In this document: positions 19,702-28,932 of the stretch, piece after piece
Layout: every line of letters starts with the position of its first letter
Position numbering within the stretch: position 1 is the stretch's first letter
DNA from: Methylophilaceae bacterium
GTDB lineage: Bacteria > Pseudomonadota > Gammaproteobacteria > Burkholderiales > Methylophilaceae
Direction: 5' to 3'
NCBI GenBank assembly: GCA_017857755.1
Contig: JAFMCM010000003.1
Location: 1 to 64,000 of the forward strand
Length of the DNA stretch: 64,000 nucleotides
Made by a program: the position numbers and the translations under genes
Notes under the pieces: generated by a model
The model's database searches: none
Told to the model about the DNA's origin: nothing
Seen by the model: only the letters and a program-made list of their open reading frames with translations

Positions 19702-20343
19702 ATGATAACTATGGTGTTTACCGATTTTTTATTTTATGTATTAGCAACCATTCTGCTTGTTTCGGCTTCGCGGGTGATCACTGCTCGCAACCCTGTTCAG
19801 GCGGCTTTATTTTTAGTGCTCTCTTTTTTTACAGCATCTGGAATATGGCTGTTGTTGCAAGCAGAGTTTTTGGCGATTGTGCTGGTGTTGGTTTATGTTG
19901 GTGCAGTTATGGTGTTGTTTCTGTTTGTGGTGATGATGCTGGATATTAATATTGACAAATTGCGAGAGGGGTTTTGGAGCTACTTGCCACTTGCAGGCAC
20001 CATTGGCGGCTTAATGGCGATAGAAATGGCCATGATATTAGGGAATAAATATTTTGCAGCAGCACCAAATGTCAGTCGTCCAGCAGCCTACAGCGATACA
20101 GCTGCAATTGGTCATGTGATGTATACAGAATATTTGTTACCATTTGAGTTGGCATCAGTCGTTTTATTGGTTGCCATTGTTGCGGCCATCGCCTTAACGC
20201 TAAGAGAAAAAAGAGAGAGCAAATCGATGAACCCCTCACAGCAGGTGATTGTAAAAAAAGCAGATCGTTTACGAATGGTAAAAATGAGGTCTGAAAGCGA
20301 GGTCTTGCCAAATGATCAAGCCGACAAAGGAGATGCTGCATGA
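19702..20343 (+). CDS. nuoJ: NADH-quinone oxidoreductase subunit J
   Basis: NuoJ is a membrane-arm subunit with five transmembrane helices. The 213-residue protein shows [52 protein letters not shown], whose glycine/tyrosine helix is the flexible pi-bulge element of the proton path. A hydrophilic tail of about 40 residues follows. Its stop overlaps the nuoK start by four bases (ATGA). Confidence 0.95.
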   Translation: MITMVFTDFLFYVLATILLVSASRVITARNPVQAALFLVLSFFTASGIWLLLQAEFLAIVLVLVYVGAVMVLFLFVVMMLDINIDKLREGFWSYLPLAGTIGGLMAIEMAMILGNKYFAAAPNVSRPAAYSDTAAIGHVMYTEYLLPFELASVVLLVAIVAAIALTLREKRESKSMNPSQQVIVKKADRLRMVKMRSESEVLPNDQADKGDAA

Positions 20344-20648
20344 CTGTCGGTTTATCTCACTACCTTATACTAGGTGCCTTACTATTTGCGATCAGCGTTA
20401 TTGGCATATTTTTGAACCGCAGAAATGTGATTATTGTGTTGATGGCAATTGAGCTTATGTTGCTGGCAGTGAATATAAATTTCATTGCATTTTCACATTA
20501 CTTACAAGATATTGCAGGTCAAGTTTTTGTCTTTTTTATTTTAACCGTCGCCGCTGCTGAGTCAGCCATTGGTCTAGCAATTTTAGTTGTGTTGTTCCGT
20601 AACATACGCACGATTGATGTTGAAGATTTAGATTCACTTAAGGGCTAA
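20340..20648 (+). CDS. nuoK: NADH-quinone oxidoreductase subunit K
   Basis: NuoK is a small three-helix membrane subunit in the proton path. The 102-residue protein shows [22 protein letters not shown] with the key glutamate of helix 2, and a second conserved glutamate in [13 protein letters not shown]. Start overlaps the nuoJ stop. Confidence 0.96.
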   Translation: MTVGLSHYLILGALLFAISVIGIFLNRRNVIIVLMAIELMLLAVNINFIAFSHYLQDIAGQVFVFFILTVAAAESAIGLAILVVLFRNIRTIDVEDLDSLKG

Positions 20649-20654
20649 AAAATA

Positions 20655-22670
20655 ATGATGATAAAGCAGTTTCTTATTTGGATCCCTTTACTACCATTAA
20701 TCGCATCTGCAATTGTTGGTTTGTTTGGAAGTCGTTTGCCTCGCAGTGCAGCACATTGGCTTACTATTCTAGGTGTTGCTGGTGCTTTCATACTCTCGGC
20801 TTTCGTTTTCAAAGCAACATTGGCTGGATTTATCCATAATGCAAACTTATATACCTGGCTAGTTTCTGGTGATATTCGTTTTAGTGTTGGATTTTTAATT
20901 GACAACCTGACAGCTATGATGATGGTGGTCGTCACCTTTGTTTCATTAATGGTACACATATACACTATCGGTTATATGCATGAAGATTCAGGCTATAGCC
21001 GTTTTTTTAGTTATATATCTTTGTTTACTTTTGCCATGCTGATGTTAGTCATGTCTAACAATTTTATGCAATTATTCTTTGGGTGGGAGGCTGTAGGTTT
21101 AGTCTCTTATTTGCTCATTGGTTTTTGGTATACAAGACCGACAGCCATTTATGCCAATTTAAAAGCCTTTTTGGTTAACCGTGTTGGTGATTTTGGGTTC
21201 TTACTTGGTATCGGGCTAGTACTTGCTTACACTGGTAGCTTAGATTATGCAGAGGTATTTAAAGCCGCGCCTACTTTGTCTGAAACTACAATCAGTCTAT
21301 TTGCCAATACGCCTTGGTCGTTGATGACCGTAAGTTGTATTTTATTATTTGTGGGGGCAATGGGTAAATCTGCACAGGTGCCGCTACATGTTTGGTTGCC
21401 TGATTCAATGGAGGGCCCAACGCCAATTTCAGCTTTAATTCATGCGGCAACAATGGTGACTGCAGGGATATTTATGGTGGCAAGAATGTCCCCTCTGTTT
21501 GAGATGTCAACGACGGCATTATCCTTTGTCATGACGATAGGTGCTATTACAGCATTATTCATGGGTTTATTGGGTGTCATTCAAAACGATATCAAGCGTG
21601 TTGTTGCCTATTCAACATTATCACAATTGGGTTATATGACAGTTGCTCTAGGCGCATCGGCCTACTCTGTGGCAATTTTTCACCTAATGACTCATGCTTT
21701 CTTTAAAGCGCTATTGTTTTTGGGTGCTGGATCGGTAATCATGGGTATGCATCATGATCAAGATATCCGCAATATGGGTAATTTGAAGCAATATTTCCCA
21801 GTTACTTGGATTACATCGTTGATTGGTTCCCTAGCGTTGATTGGTACACCTTTCTTTGCTGGTTTTTATTCAAAAGACAGTATTATTGAAGTGGTTAAAT
21901 TCTCACATATTCCAGGCAGTGGTTTTGCTTATTTTGCAGTCATTGCAGGTGTGTTTATAACGGCATTCTATTCCTTTAGATTGTACTTTATGGTTTTTCA
22001 CGGCGCTGAAAAATGGCGAGAAGTGAGGCCGCATGCACATGATGATCACCTTCATCATGGCTTAAAACCAGATCAAGATCCTCATGAACCTGGTTGGGTC
22101 GTGAAATTACCTCTGATTTTGTTGGCAATTCCATCATTGTTAATTGGCTATATTGCCATTCAGCCAATGTTGTTCGGAGACTTCTTTAGGGGTGTGATTG
22201 TTATCAATGCTGAGTTGCATCCAGCGATGGAGCACTTAGCGCATCATTTCCATGATGTTTTACATACACCTTCTGGCATGGCGATCCATGGCTTGCTCAC
22301 TTTACCATTTGCGCTGGCGATACTTGGTGTTGCTACTGCTTGGCTTTTCTATATGAAGCGTCCTGATATTCCTGCAGTTATACAGCAACGTTTAAGTCTT
22401 TTGAATCGCGTATTAGAAAATAAATATGGATTTGATCATTTTAACGAAGTCTTTTTCGCTGGTGGTTCGCGGTTTATTGGTAATAAACTTTGGCAAATTG
22501 TCGATTTACAGCTTATTGATGGCGCGATTGTCAACGGTACGGCTAAACTAATTGGTAAGTTATCTAGTGTTGTGCGTCAATTACAGTCTGGGATGATCTA
22601 TCACTACGCATTTGCCATGATTATCGGAGCATTTTTGCTTTTAACTTTTTTTACTAAGATTTTTAACTAA
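20655..22670 (+). CDS. nuoL: NADH-quinone oxidoreductase subunit L
   Basis: NuoL is the distal antiporter-like proton pump of complex I, with about 14 helices plus the long lateral helix. The 671-residue protein carries FGWEAVGLVSYLLIGFWYTRP, the broken-helix region KSAQVPLHVWLPDSMEGPTPISALIHAATMVTAG with its pumping Lys and His residues, and IQNDIKRVVAYSTLSQLGYM. A histidine-rich loop (HAHDDHLHHG, near residue 456) precedes the C-terminal arm. Confidence 0.97.
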   Translation: MMIKQFLIWIPLLPLIASAIVGLFGSRLPRSAAHWLTILGVAGAFILSAFVFKATLAGFIHNANLYTWLVSGDIRFSVGFLIDNLTAMMMVVVTFVSLMVHIYTIGYMHEDSGYSRFFSYISLFTFAMLMLVMSNNFMQLFFGWEAVGLVSYLLIGFWYTRPTAIYANLKAFLVNRVGDFGFLLGIGLVLAYTGSLDYAEVFKAAPTLSETTISLFANTPWSLMTVSCILLFVGAMGKSAQVPLHVWLPDSMEGPTPISALIHAATMVTAGIFMVARMSPLFEMSTTALSFVMTIGAITALFMGLLGVIQNDIKRVVAYSTLSQLGYMTVALGASAYSVAIFHLMTHAFFKALLFLGAGSVIMGMHHDQDIRNMGNLKQYFPVTWITSLIGSLALIGTPFFAGFYSKDSIIEVVKFSHIPGSGFAYFAVIAGVFITAFYSFRLYFMVFHGAEKWREVRPHAHDDHLHHGLKPDQDPHEPGWVVKLPLILLAIPSLLIGYIAIQPMLFGDFFRGVIVINAELHPAMEHLAHHFHDVLHTPSGMAIHGLLTLPFALAILGVATAWLFYMKRPDIPAVIQQRLSLLNRVLENKYGFDHFNEVFFAGGSRFIGNKLWQIVDLQLIDGAIVNGTAKLIGKLSSVVRQLQSGMIYHYAFAMIIGAFLLLTFFTKIFN

Positions 22671-22678
22671 GACCTTTA

Positions 22679-24172
22679 ATGCTAACTAATCACATATTAA
22701 GTTTATCTATTTGGGTGCCAATTTTAGCTGGTGTTATCGTGCTTGCACTCGGCAATGATCACCGTGTAGCACTGACTCGTTGGTTGGCCGCTTTTGGCGC
22801 TATTGCAGGGTTGTTGGTGACTGTCCCGCTTTATACGCAATTTAACTTTGCCGAAGCTGGCTTCCAGTTTCAAGAAGCCGCTTATTGGATCCCTGCTTTT
22901 CAGATTTTTTATCATCTTGGCGCCGATGGTATTTCAGTCCCCTTAATTTTGCTGACTAGTTTTACTACTCTGATTTGCATAATTGCCTCTTGGCAGGTAA
23001 TTACTAAAAATATTGCACAATATATGGCTTGTTTTTTAATGATGAGTGGGCTGATGATTGGTGTGTTTAGCGCCTTAGACAGTATCTTATATTACGTATT
23101 TTGGGAGGCAATGCTGATTCCAATGTTTCTTGTTATTGGTATTTGGGGTGGTCCCAATCGCGTTTATGCAACAGTTAAATTCTTTTTATACACCTTGCTA
23201 GGCTCTCTGCTGATGTTGGTTGCCTTTATTTATTTGTTCCATTTGACAGGTAGCTTCAATATTGCCAAATATCACAATGTTGTATTGCCGTTCAATGTTC
23301 AACTTTGTATTTTCATGGCTTTTTTTATGGCTTTTGCTGTCAAAATTCCAATGTGGCCTGTACATACTTGGTTGCCAGATGCTCACGTTGAAGCGCCAAC
23401 AGCAGGGTCTATTGTGTTAGCTGCTGTTATGTTGAAGTTGGGTGGATATAGCTTCCTGCGCTTTGCCATGCCGATTGCGCCTGATGCGACACATTACCTG
23501 GCTGGTTTTATGATTGCCCTATCACTGATTGCAATCTTATATATTGCATTGGTCGCACTAGTCCAAAAAGACATGAAAAAATTGATTGCTTATTCCTCAA
23601 TTTCACATATGGGTTTTGTTACTTTGGGTTTTTTCCTCTTTAGTCAATTAGGATTAGAAGGCGCTATAGTGCAAATGATTTCACATGGTTTTATCTCAGC
23701 TGCCATGTTCCTATGCGTTGGCGTCCTATATGACCGTATGCACAGCCGCCAAATCGCTGATTACGGAGGTGTTGCAAATACCATGCCTGTATTTTCAGCT
23801 TTCGTTGTTCTGTTTGCGATGGCCAATAGTGGTTTGCCAGGAACGAGTGGCTTTGTTGGCGAATTTATGGTGATATTAGCAGCTGTAAAATACGATTTTT
23901 GGGTTGCCTTTATTGCAGCCACAACATTAATCTTTGGTGCGTCTTATACGCTTTGGATGGTTAAACGCGTTTACTATGGTTCTGTAGCGAATGATAAGGT
24001 AGCAGCGTTAAAAGACTTAAGCAGAAGAGAGTTTGTGTTGTTGGCAGTGTTAGCCGCATTCACTATCGGTATTGGCGTTTATCCACAAGTGATTACACAG
24101 ATGACGCAAGCAACATCAGCCAGATTTTTAAATCATATGTCAATTAGTAAACTACCGGCGGCAGGAATATAA
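22679..24172 (+). CDS. nuoM: NADH-quinone oxidoreductase subunit M
   Basis: NuoM is the second antiporter-like pump. The 497-residue protein has FWEAMLIPMFLVIGIWGG with the conserved glutamate of helix 5, KIPMWPVHTWLPDAHVEAPTAGSIVLAAVMLKLGGY, and QKDMKKLIAYSSISHMGFV. Length fits the family. It lies 8 bases after nuoL. Confidence 0.97.
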   Translation: MLTNHILSLSIWVPILAGVIVLALGNDHRVALTRWLAAFGAIAGLLVTVPLYTQFNFAEAGFQFQEAAYWIPAFQIFYHLGADGISVPLILLTSFTTLICIIASWQVITKNIAQYMACFLMMSGLMIGVFSALDSILYYVFWEAMLIPMFLVIGIWGGPNRVYATVKFFLYTLLGSLLMLVAFIYLFHLTGSFNIAKYHNVVLPFNVQLCIFMAFFMAFAVKIPMWPVHTWLPDAHVEAPTAGSIVLAAVMLKLGGYSFLRFAMPIAPDATHYLAGFMIALSLIAILYIALVALVQKDMKKLIAYSSISHMGFVTLGFFLFSQLGLEGAIVQMISHGFISAAMFLCVGVLYDRMHSRQIADYGGVANTMPVFSAFVVLFAMANSGLPGTSGFVGEFMVILAAVKYDFWVAFIAATTLIFGASYTLWMVKRVYYGSVANDKVAALKDLSRREFVLLAVLAAFTIGIGVYPQVITQMTQATSARFLNHMSISKLPAAGI

Positions 24173-24175
24173 AGC

Positions 24176-25651
24176 ATGGACACCATCAATACCGACCTCT
24201 TTATCTCTATGCCTGAAATTACCATGCTGAGCATGGCAATGTTTATTCTGATTATAGATTTATTCTTAAACAAGAATAACCGTATGATTATTTATGGCTT
24301 GGCACAAATGACCCTGTTTGCTGCAGCTTACCTTGTTCTTTCACTCAATGCATTTGCCATAGACGTTGCCTATAATGGAATGTTTATTAGTGACCCTATC
24401 AGTGATGTTCTCAAGTTGGCGACTTTAATAGGCGCCTCAATTATGCTGGTTTATACCAGACATTATATGCAGTTGCGTCAGATGTTCTCAGGTGAGTATT
24501 ACGCATTATTCTTATTTGCCATCGTAGGGATGATGGTGATGATTTCTGGCTACAACTTAATCACTATTTACGTTGGTTTAGAGTTGTTATCATTGTGCGT
24601 TTATGCTTTAGTTGCCTTAGATCGGGACAACGCAAGGGCTACTGAAGCTGCAATGAAGTATTTTGTTCTCGGAGCACTTGCTTCAGGCATGTTACTTTAT
24701 GGCATGAGTATGATTTATGGCGTCACGGGTAGTCTTGATATTGGTACGATTGCAGAAAGATTGAAGGATGCTTTCGAACAAAACCCTGATTTTATCCATA
24801 ATCCAGTGTTGATTTTGGGCTTAGTATTTATTGTTTCTGGTTTAGCTTTTAAATTTGGAGCTGTGCCTTTTCATATGTGGGTGCCAGACGTCTATCAAGG
24901 CTCTCCGACGGCAATCACGATGCTCATCGGTTCAATCCCAAAATTTGCTGGCTTTGCCATGGCTTTACGTTTACTAGTTTTTGGCTTGGCCTACTTAGTT
25001 GGAGATTGGCAAGATATGCTGTTAGTGATGGCGGTGATGTCGATTGCTATCGGTAATATCACTGCGATTGCGCAAACAAACTTAAAACGCATGTTGGCTT
25101 ATTCGACCATTTCACATATCGGCTTTTTACTATTAGGTTTGATGAGCGGTTCATTGAACGGTTTTGCTTCAAGTATGTTTTACGTTTCAGCTTATGTACT
25201 CATGTCCTTAGCTGGCTTTGGTATGATTTTATTATTATCTAGAAAAGGGCATGAGGCTGAACAACTAGATGACCTAAAAGGGCTAAACAAACGTAGTCCA
25301 TGGACAGCTTTTTTAATGCTAATCACCATGTTTAGTATGGCAGGCGTTCCGCCAACCGTGGGCTTTTATGCAAAATTCACAGTGCTACAAGCTGCACTGC
25401 ATGTTGGGTTTATTTGGGTTGTTGTATTTGCTGTATTAATGGCAGCGATTGGCGCATTTTATTATTTGCGTGTGATTAAGCTGATGTATTTTGATGAACC
25501 CGTAGACACGGCGCTGATTGATGCTCCTTTGGACATGAAAATGATCTTGAGCTTAAATGCGTTGGCATTACTTGTTGTTGGATTGATGCCTCAAGGTTTG
25601 CTTGAGTTGTGTGGGGTAGCCATTGCTACTAGCCTTCCACATTTACTTTAG
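24176..25651 (+). CDS. nuoN: NADH-quinone oxidoreductase subunit N
   Basis: NuoN is the third antiporter-like pump and the last gene of the operon. The 491-residue protein contains YVGLELLSLCVYALVALDRD, KFGAVPFHMWVPDVYQGSPTAITMLIGSIPK, and TNLKRMLAYSTISHIGFLLLG. A rho-independent terminator follows about 70 bases downstream. Confidence 0.97.
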   Translation: MDTINTDLFISMPEITMLSMAMFILIIDLFLNKNNRMIIYGLAQMTLFAAAYLVLSLNAFAIDVAYNGMFISDPISDVLKLATLIGASIMLVYTRHYMQLRQMFSGEYYALFLFAIVGMMVMISGYNLITIYVGLELLSLCVYALVALDRDNARATEAAMKYFVLGALASGMLLYGMSMIYGVTGSLDIGTIAERLKDAFEQNPDFIHNPVLILGLVFIVSGLAFKFGAVPFHMWVPDVYQGSPTAITMLIGSIPKFAGFAMALRLLVFGLAYLVGDWQDMLLVMAVMSIAIGNITAIAQTNLKRMLAYSTISHIGFLLLGLMSGSLNGFASSMFYVSAYVLMSLAGFGMILLLSRKGHEAEQLDDLKGLNKRSPWTAFLMLITMFSMAGVPPTVGFYAKFTVLQAALHVGFIWVVVFAVLMAAIGAFYYLRVIKLMYFDEPVDTALIDAPLDMKMILSLNALALLVVGLMPQGLLELCGVAIATSLPHLL

Positions 25652-25714
25652 ATTAAGCTTAATGTGATGGATTGAAGGGTGTTGCTTAAAATTAATCAAC
25701 TTTACCAACAACAT

Positions 25715-25758
25715 AAAAAAGCTCACCGTTTTAATGATATCAAATGGTGAGCTTTTTT
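25715..25758 (+). terminator. Rho-independent terminator of the nuo operon
   Basis: The stem GCTCACC (25721-25727) pairs with GGTGAGC (25746-25752). It extends inward by a G-T pair and three T-A pairs to an 11-pair stem. It is flanked by a run of A upstream and six T downstream. It lies about 70 bases after the nuoN stop. Confidence 0.85.
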
Positions 25759-26123
25759 ATTGGCTTGCCTGGTGATGACTGAACTGACTATTGAGCATGA
25801 TGGGTGCCAAGATTGAGATGTTAGATTAATGGAGCGATAGATATCCCTTTGTTTTAAAGATACTATACGTTTAGTGGCATTCACTGTTTACAATACAAAA
25901 GTCATAATCAGATAGGGAAGATATGTGCATAGACAATCAAAGAGCAATAGACATGTTAACAATTGTTGGCCTACGGAAATTTCAGACAGTATAAGCATAG
26001 GTGATATTTACTAATGGTCAAGTACGGCGTTAACTCCATGATGGTGGTGAATGTAAGTCGATTGACGAGTCTAGCAAGTACGCAAGCGTTTGAATATAGA
26101 TCTGATGATAGCCTGGGTCATAG
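25759..26123. other. Gene-free stretch between the nuo terminator and the Nudix gene
   Basis: About 365 bases hold no gene I can support. One 42-codon open frame begins at an ATG near 26012 and runs into the Nudix start region, but it has no ribosome site and no recognisable product. A TTGACG hexamer near 26061 could be a -35 for the downstream gene, though no well-spaced -10 was found. Confidence 0.35.
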
Positions 26124-26687
26124 ATGCAAAATAAAGTGGATTTAATAGAGCATTGCGTCAGTTCAAACACCTTAGTAGAAGGCGGAATGCTAACTGTTAA
26201 ACGAGATCAAGTGCGACTGCCAAATGGGAACCTAAGTCAACGTGAGTACGTCGTACACCCAGGTGCCGTCGTTATTGTTGCAATACTAGCCAATGGTAAT
26301 GTGGTGCTAGAGCGTCAATTTCGTTATCCATTACATCAAGTGTTTATTGAATTACCTGCTGGTAAAATGGATGCCAATGAAGCAGTTTTGGCGGCTGGTC
26401 AGCGTGAATTGACGGAGGAAACAGGTTATGTTGCTAGAAGTTGGGTTAATCTCGGATACCATCATCCCTGTATCGGCTATTCAAACGAGGTCATTCATAT
26501 GTATTTAGCGACAGGCCTTATAGCTGGCGAGCATAAACGAGATGAAGATGAGACCTTGGAAGTGTTTGATGTCCCTTTTGCCCGATGTATTGAGATGGTT
26601 GAATGCGGTGAAATAACCGACAGTAAAACGATTACGGCACTTTTCATCGCTGAGAAATATTTAGTTAAACATCACGTAGATATCTAA
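26124..26687 (+). CDS. nudF: Nudix hydrolase, probable ADP-ribose pyrophosphatase
   Basis: This 187-residue protein has a complete Nudix box: GKMDANEAVLAAGQRELTEETGY (GX5EX7REUXEEXGU) near residues 80-102. The preceding beta strands include VVLERQFRYPLHQVFIELPAGKMD, the typical ADP-ribose pyrophosphatase context (RQ.R...E.PAG). It likely hydrolyses ADP-ribose to AMP and ribose 5-phosphate. The downstream epimerase starts one base after its stop, so the two are co-transcribed. Substrate is inferred from family resemblance. Confidence 0.88.
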   Translation: MQNKVDLIEHCVSSNTLVEGGMLTVKRDQVRLPNGNLSQREYVVHPGAVVIVAILANGNVVLERQFRYPLHQVFIELPAGKMDANEAVLAAGQRELTEETGYVARSWVNLGYHHPCIGYSNEVIHMYLATGLIAGEHKRDEDETLEVFDVPFARCIEMVECGEITDSKTITALFIAEKYLVKHHVDI

Positions 26688-26688
26688 T

Positions 26689-27528
26689 ATGGCAAAGATA
26701 TTGATTGTTGGTTGCGGCGACCTTGGTGCGGAGTTAGCTCGTCTGCTGGTGAGTGATGGGCATCTAGTCACAGGTGTCAGAGTTAGCGAAAAGCCAGGTC
26801 CACTACATGTACGTTTGATTCAAGCGGATGTAACGCATCTTGATTCACTTCAATCTTTATCCCATATTCAAGCAGAAATCTTGATTTATTGCGTCGCTGC
26901 GAATGCGCAGACCGATGAAAGTTATCGCATGCATTATGTAGAAGGTTTGCAAAATGTACTTCATACGCAAGCACATAACAATCATTTAAAACATATCTTT
27001 TTTGTCTCTAGCACAAGAGTTTATGGTCAGGACACCGACAATCTATTGGATGAGTTGACGCCAGCAGAGCCTTGCGATTTTGGTGGGGAACGGCTGTTAG
27101 AGGCAGAGCAATTGCTCAGTACAATGGATTGCGACACGACTAAGATTAGACTCGCTGGTATTTATGGGGCAGGTCGGCAATATCTGATAAAAATGGCAAA
27201 AGAGCCAAGCCGATGGCCAGAGAGTAACAAATGGACAAATCGAATCCATCGAGATGATGCTGCTCGTTTTATAAGCTTTTTGTGTGAAAAAGTGGTGACA
27301 GGCGAAACAATCCAAGATTGTTACATTGGTGTAGATGATATGCCCACTTTACAATATGACGTCTTGAAGTGGATTGCAGATCAAATAGGCGTTGTTTCAA
27401 CACCGATGCCTGCAGATGAAAAAATAAGTGGTAAACGACTGAGTAATCAGCGTCTGCGAAGTACTGGTTTTCAATTAAAGTATTCGAATTATCAAATCGG
27501 CTACAGTGAGATGCTGAATGATATTTAA
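26689..27528 (+). CDS. NAD-dependent epimerase/dehydratase-like protein (YeeZ type)
   Basis: This 279-residue extended-SDR protein has the N-terminal dinucleotide-binding motif ILIVGCGDLGAELARLL (Gly8, Gly10, Gly13). The later strand reads HIFFVSSTRVYGQDTDN, where Ser-Ser and Tyr take the catalytic places, but the usual lysine four residues after the tyrosine is not present (YGQDT). Such YeeZ-like proteins are poorly characterised and may be non-catalytic or bind nucleotides. It is packed between the Nudix gene and a lytic transglycosylase gene that starts 11 bases before its end. Confidence 0.8.
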   Translation: MAKILIVGCGDLGAELARLLVSDGHLVTGVRVSEKPGPLHVRLIQADVTHLDSLQSLSHIQAEILIYCVAANAQTDESYRMHYVEGLQNVLHTQAHNNHLKHIFFVSSTRVYGQDTDNLLDELTPAEPCDFGGERLLEAEQLLSTMDCDTTKIRLAGIYGAGRQYLIKMAKEPSRWPESNKWTNRIHRDDAARFISFLCEKVVTGETIQDCYIGVDDMPTLQYDVLKWIADQIGVVSTPMPADEKISGKRLSNQRLRSTGFQLKYSNYQIGYSEMLNDI

Positions 27529-28720
27529 TATATTGTTTGCAGTGTTTATTTTATTGGGGAGCATAATTGCATTCCCTAATGAAAGAGATCCTTTTGCTGT
27601 CTGGTTAGAGAATCTGAAAGTAGAGGCGCGCAAAGAAAACATCTCTGAAAACACCATCGAAAATACATTCAAAGACGCCGAGTACTTGCCAAGTGTAATC
27701 GAATTAGATAGATCGCAGCCTGAATTTATTTCAACTTTTCTTTCCTATCTTCACAAACGTGTGACAGAGAGTAAGATTAAGGAAGGTCGTGATCGATTGT
27801 CAGAAAATCAAGTTCTGCTTGATCAAATAGAAAAACAATATGGCGTTCCTAAAAATATTCTTGTTGCATTCTGGGGGCTTGAAACGAACTATGGAGGCTA
27901 TAAAGGAAACTATGGTTTGCCCTCAGCGTTAATGACGCTAGCTTACGAAGGACGAAGAGCTGATTTTTTTCGAAGTCAGTTATTAGATATGATGCGAATT
28001 GTTGAGCAGGGGCATAAGAGAATAAGCGATATGCAAGGCTCTTGGGCAGGTGCAATGGGGCATATGCAATTTATGCCAGCCACTTTTATTGCCTATGCCA
28101 TCGATGGTGATGCTGATGGTAGAAGTGATATTTGGAACTCATTGCCTGATGCATTTTCATCTGCGGCTAACTATTTGTCCAGTATCGGCTGGAAACGAGA
28201 TGAACCTGTTGCCTTTGAGGTGAAGTTACCAAACGATTTTGAATATGAGCAAGCGCAGTTAGCTGTTCGTCAACCATCTAAAACTTGGGCAAGTTTAGGC
28301 GTGTTAAGGGCAGATGGAACACCGTTGCCACCTTTGGACAACACAGCTGTTTTGTTACCACAAGGTTGGCAAGGTCCTGCATTTTTGGTCGCTAGTAATT
28401 TCGATGCTGTGATGCACTGGAATCGTTCTATTAAATACGCCTTATCGGTCAGTCATTTAGCAGACCAACTAGTCGAGGATAAGCCTATTTTATATGGCGC
28501 TAATGCTGACAATCACGGGCTTGCTTTAGATGAAGTTAGGACAATCCAAGCTAAACTAAATGCACTTGGTTTTGATAGTGGCCGAGCAGACGGGTTTCCT
28601 GGCACCAAAACGCAACAAGCCATTAGAAGCTATCAATTACAGCACCATCTTCCAGCAGATGGATATCCCTCTTACGCTTTACTTCAGCAGTTAATCAATG
28701 ACAACGGCGATGGAAAGTAA
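27518..28720 (+). CDS. Lytic murein transglycosylase (MltB family) with peptidoglycan-binding domain
   Basis: This 400-residue protein cleaves the MurNAc-GlcNAc bond of peptidoglycan with formation of 1,6-anhydroMurNAc. It begins with a hydrophobic signal sequence (MIFNILFAVFILLGSIIAFP). The SLT_2 domain follows, with catalytic Glu122 in FWGLETNYGGYKGNYG and the typical SWAGAMGHMQFMPATF. A C-terminal PG_binding_1 domain covers residues 335-395 (LDEVRTIQAKLNALGF...DGFPGTKTQQAIRSYQ). No lipobox cysteine is present, so it is likely a soluble periplasmic form. Start ATG lies inside the end of the epimerase gene. Confidence 0.92.
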   Translation: MIFNILFAVFILLGSIIAFPNERDPFAVWLENLKVEARKENISENTIENTFKDAEYLPSVIELDRSQPEFISTFLSYLHKRVTESKIKEGRDRLSENQVLLDQIEKQYGVPKNILVAFWGLETNYGGYKGNYGLPSALMTLAYEGRRADFFRSQLLDMMRIVEQGHKRISDMQGSWAGAMGHMQFMPATFIAYAIDGDADGRSDIWNSLPDAFSSAANYLSSIGWKRDEPVAFEVKLPNDFEYEQAQLAVRQPSKTWASLGVLRADGTPLPPLDNTAVLLPQGWQGPAFLVASNFDAVMHWNRSIKYALSVSHLADQLVEDKPILYGANADNHGLALDEVRTIQAKLNALGFDSGRADGFPGTKTQQAIRSYQLQHHLPADGYPSYALLQQLINDNGDGK

Positions 28721-28796
28721 TATTAATTGTGATTTGATACGACAGTGTTTGCGTGCGTTAACGCAATCAGCTAAAATCACGCCTTCATATTAAAAC

Positions 28797-28873
28797 AGGC
28801 GGTTAGCTCAGTTGGTTAGAGCGCTTGGTCGACATCCAAGAGGTCAGCAGTTCGAATCTGCTACTGCCTACCA
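28797..28873 (+). tRNA. tRNA-Val (anticodon GAC)
   Basis: This 77-base tRNA has an acceptor stem AGGCGGT/ACTGCCT with one G-T pair, a D arm with AGCTCAGTTGGTTAGAGC, an anticodon stem CTTGG/CCAAG with loop TCGACAT (anticodon GAC), a T arm GCAG-TTCGAATC-TGC and an encoded CCA. It reads valine codons GUC and GUU. A terminator follows directly. Confidence 0.95.
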
Positions 28874-28880
28874 AAAATCC

Positions 28881-28917
28881 AAAAAAGCCGTATTATTTGA
28901 CGGCTTTTATTTTTTTA
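28881..28917 (+). terminator. Rho-independent terminator between tRNA-Val and thrS
   Basis: The stem AGCCGT (28886-28891) pairs with ACGGCT (28900-28905). It is extended by A/T pairs and followed by TTTATTTTTTT. It starts 13 bases after the tRNA 3' end and ends only about 16 bases before the thrS start codon, so it may act as a leader attenuator as well as the tRNA terminator. Confidence 0.75.
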
Positions 28918-28932
28918 ATGTAGAGATTGTAT

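Noticed and set aside
26012-26143. 42-codon frame before the Nudix gene
   Set aside because: No ribosome site, overlap with the Nudix start and no recognisable product.
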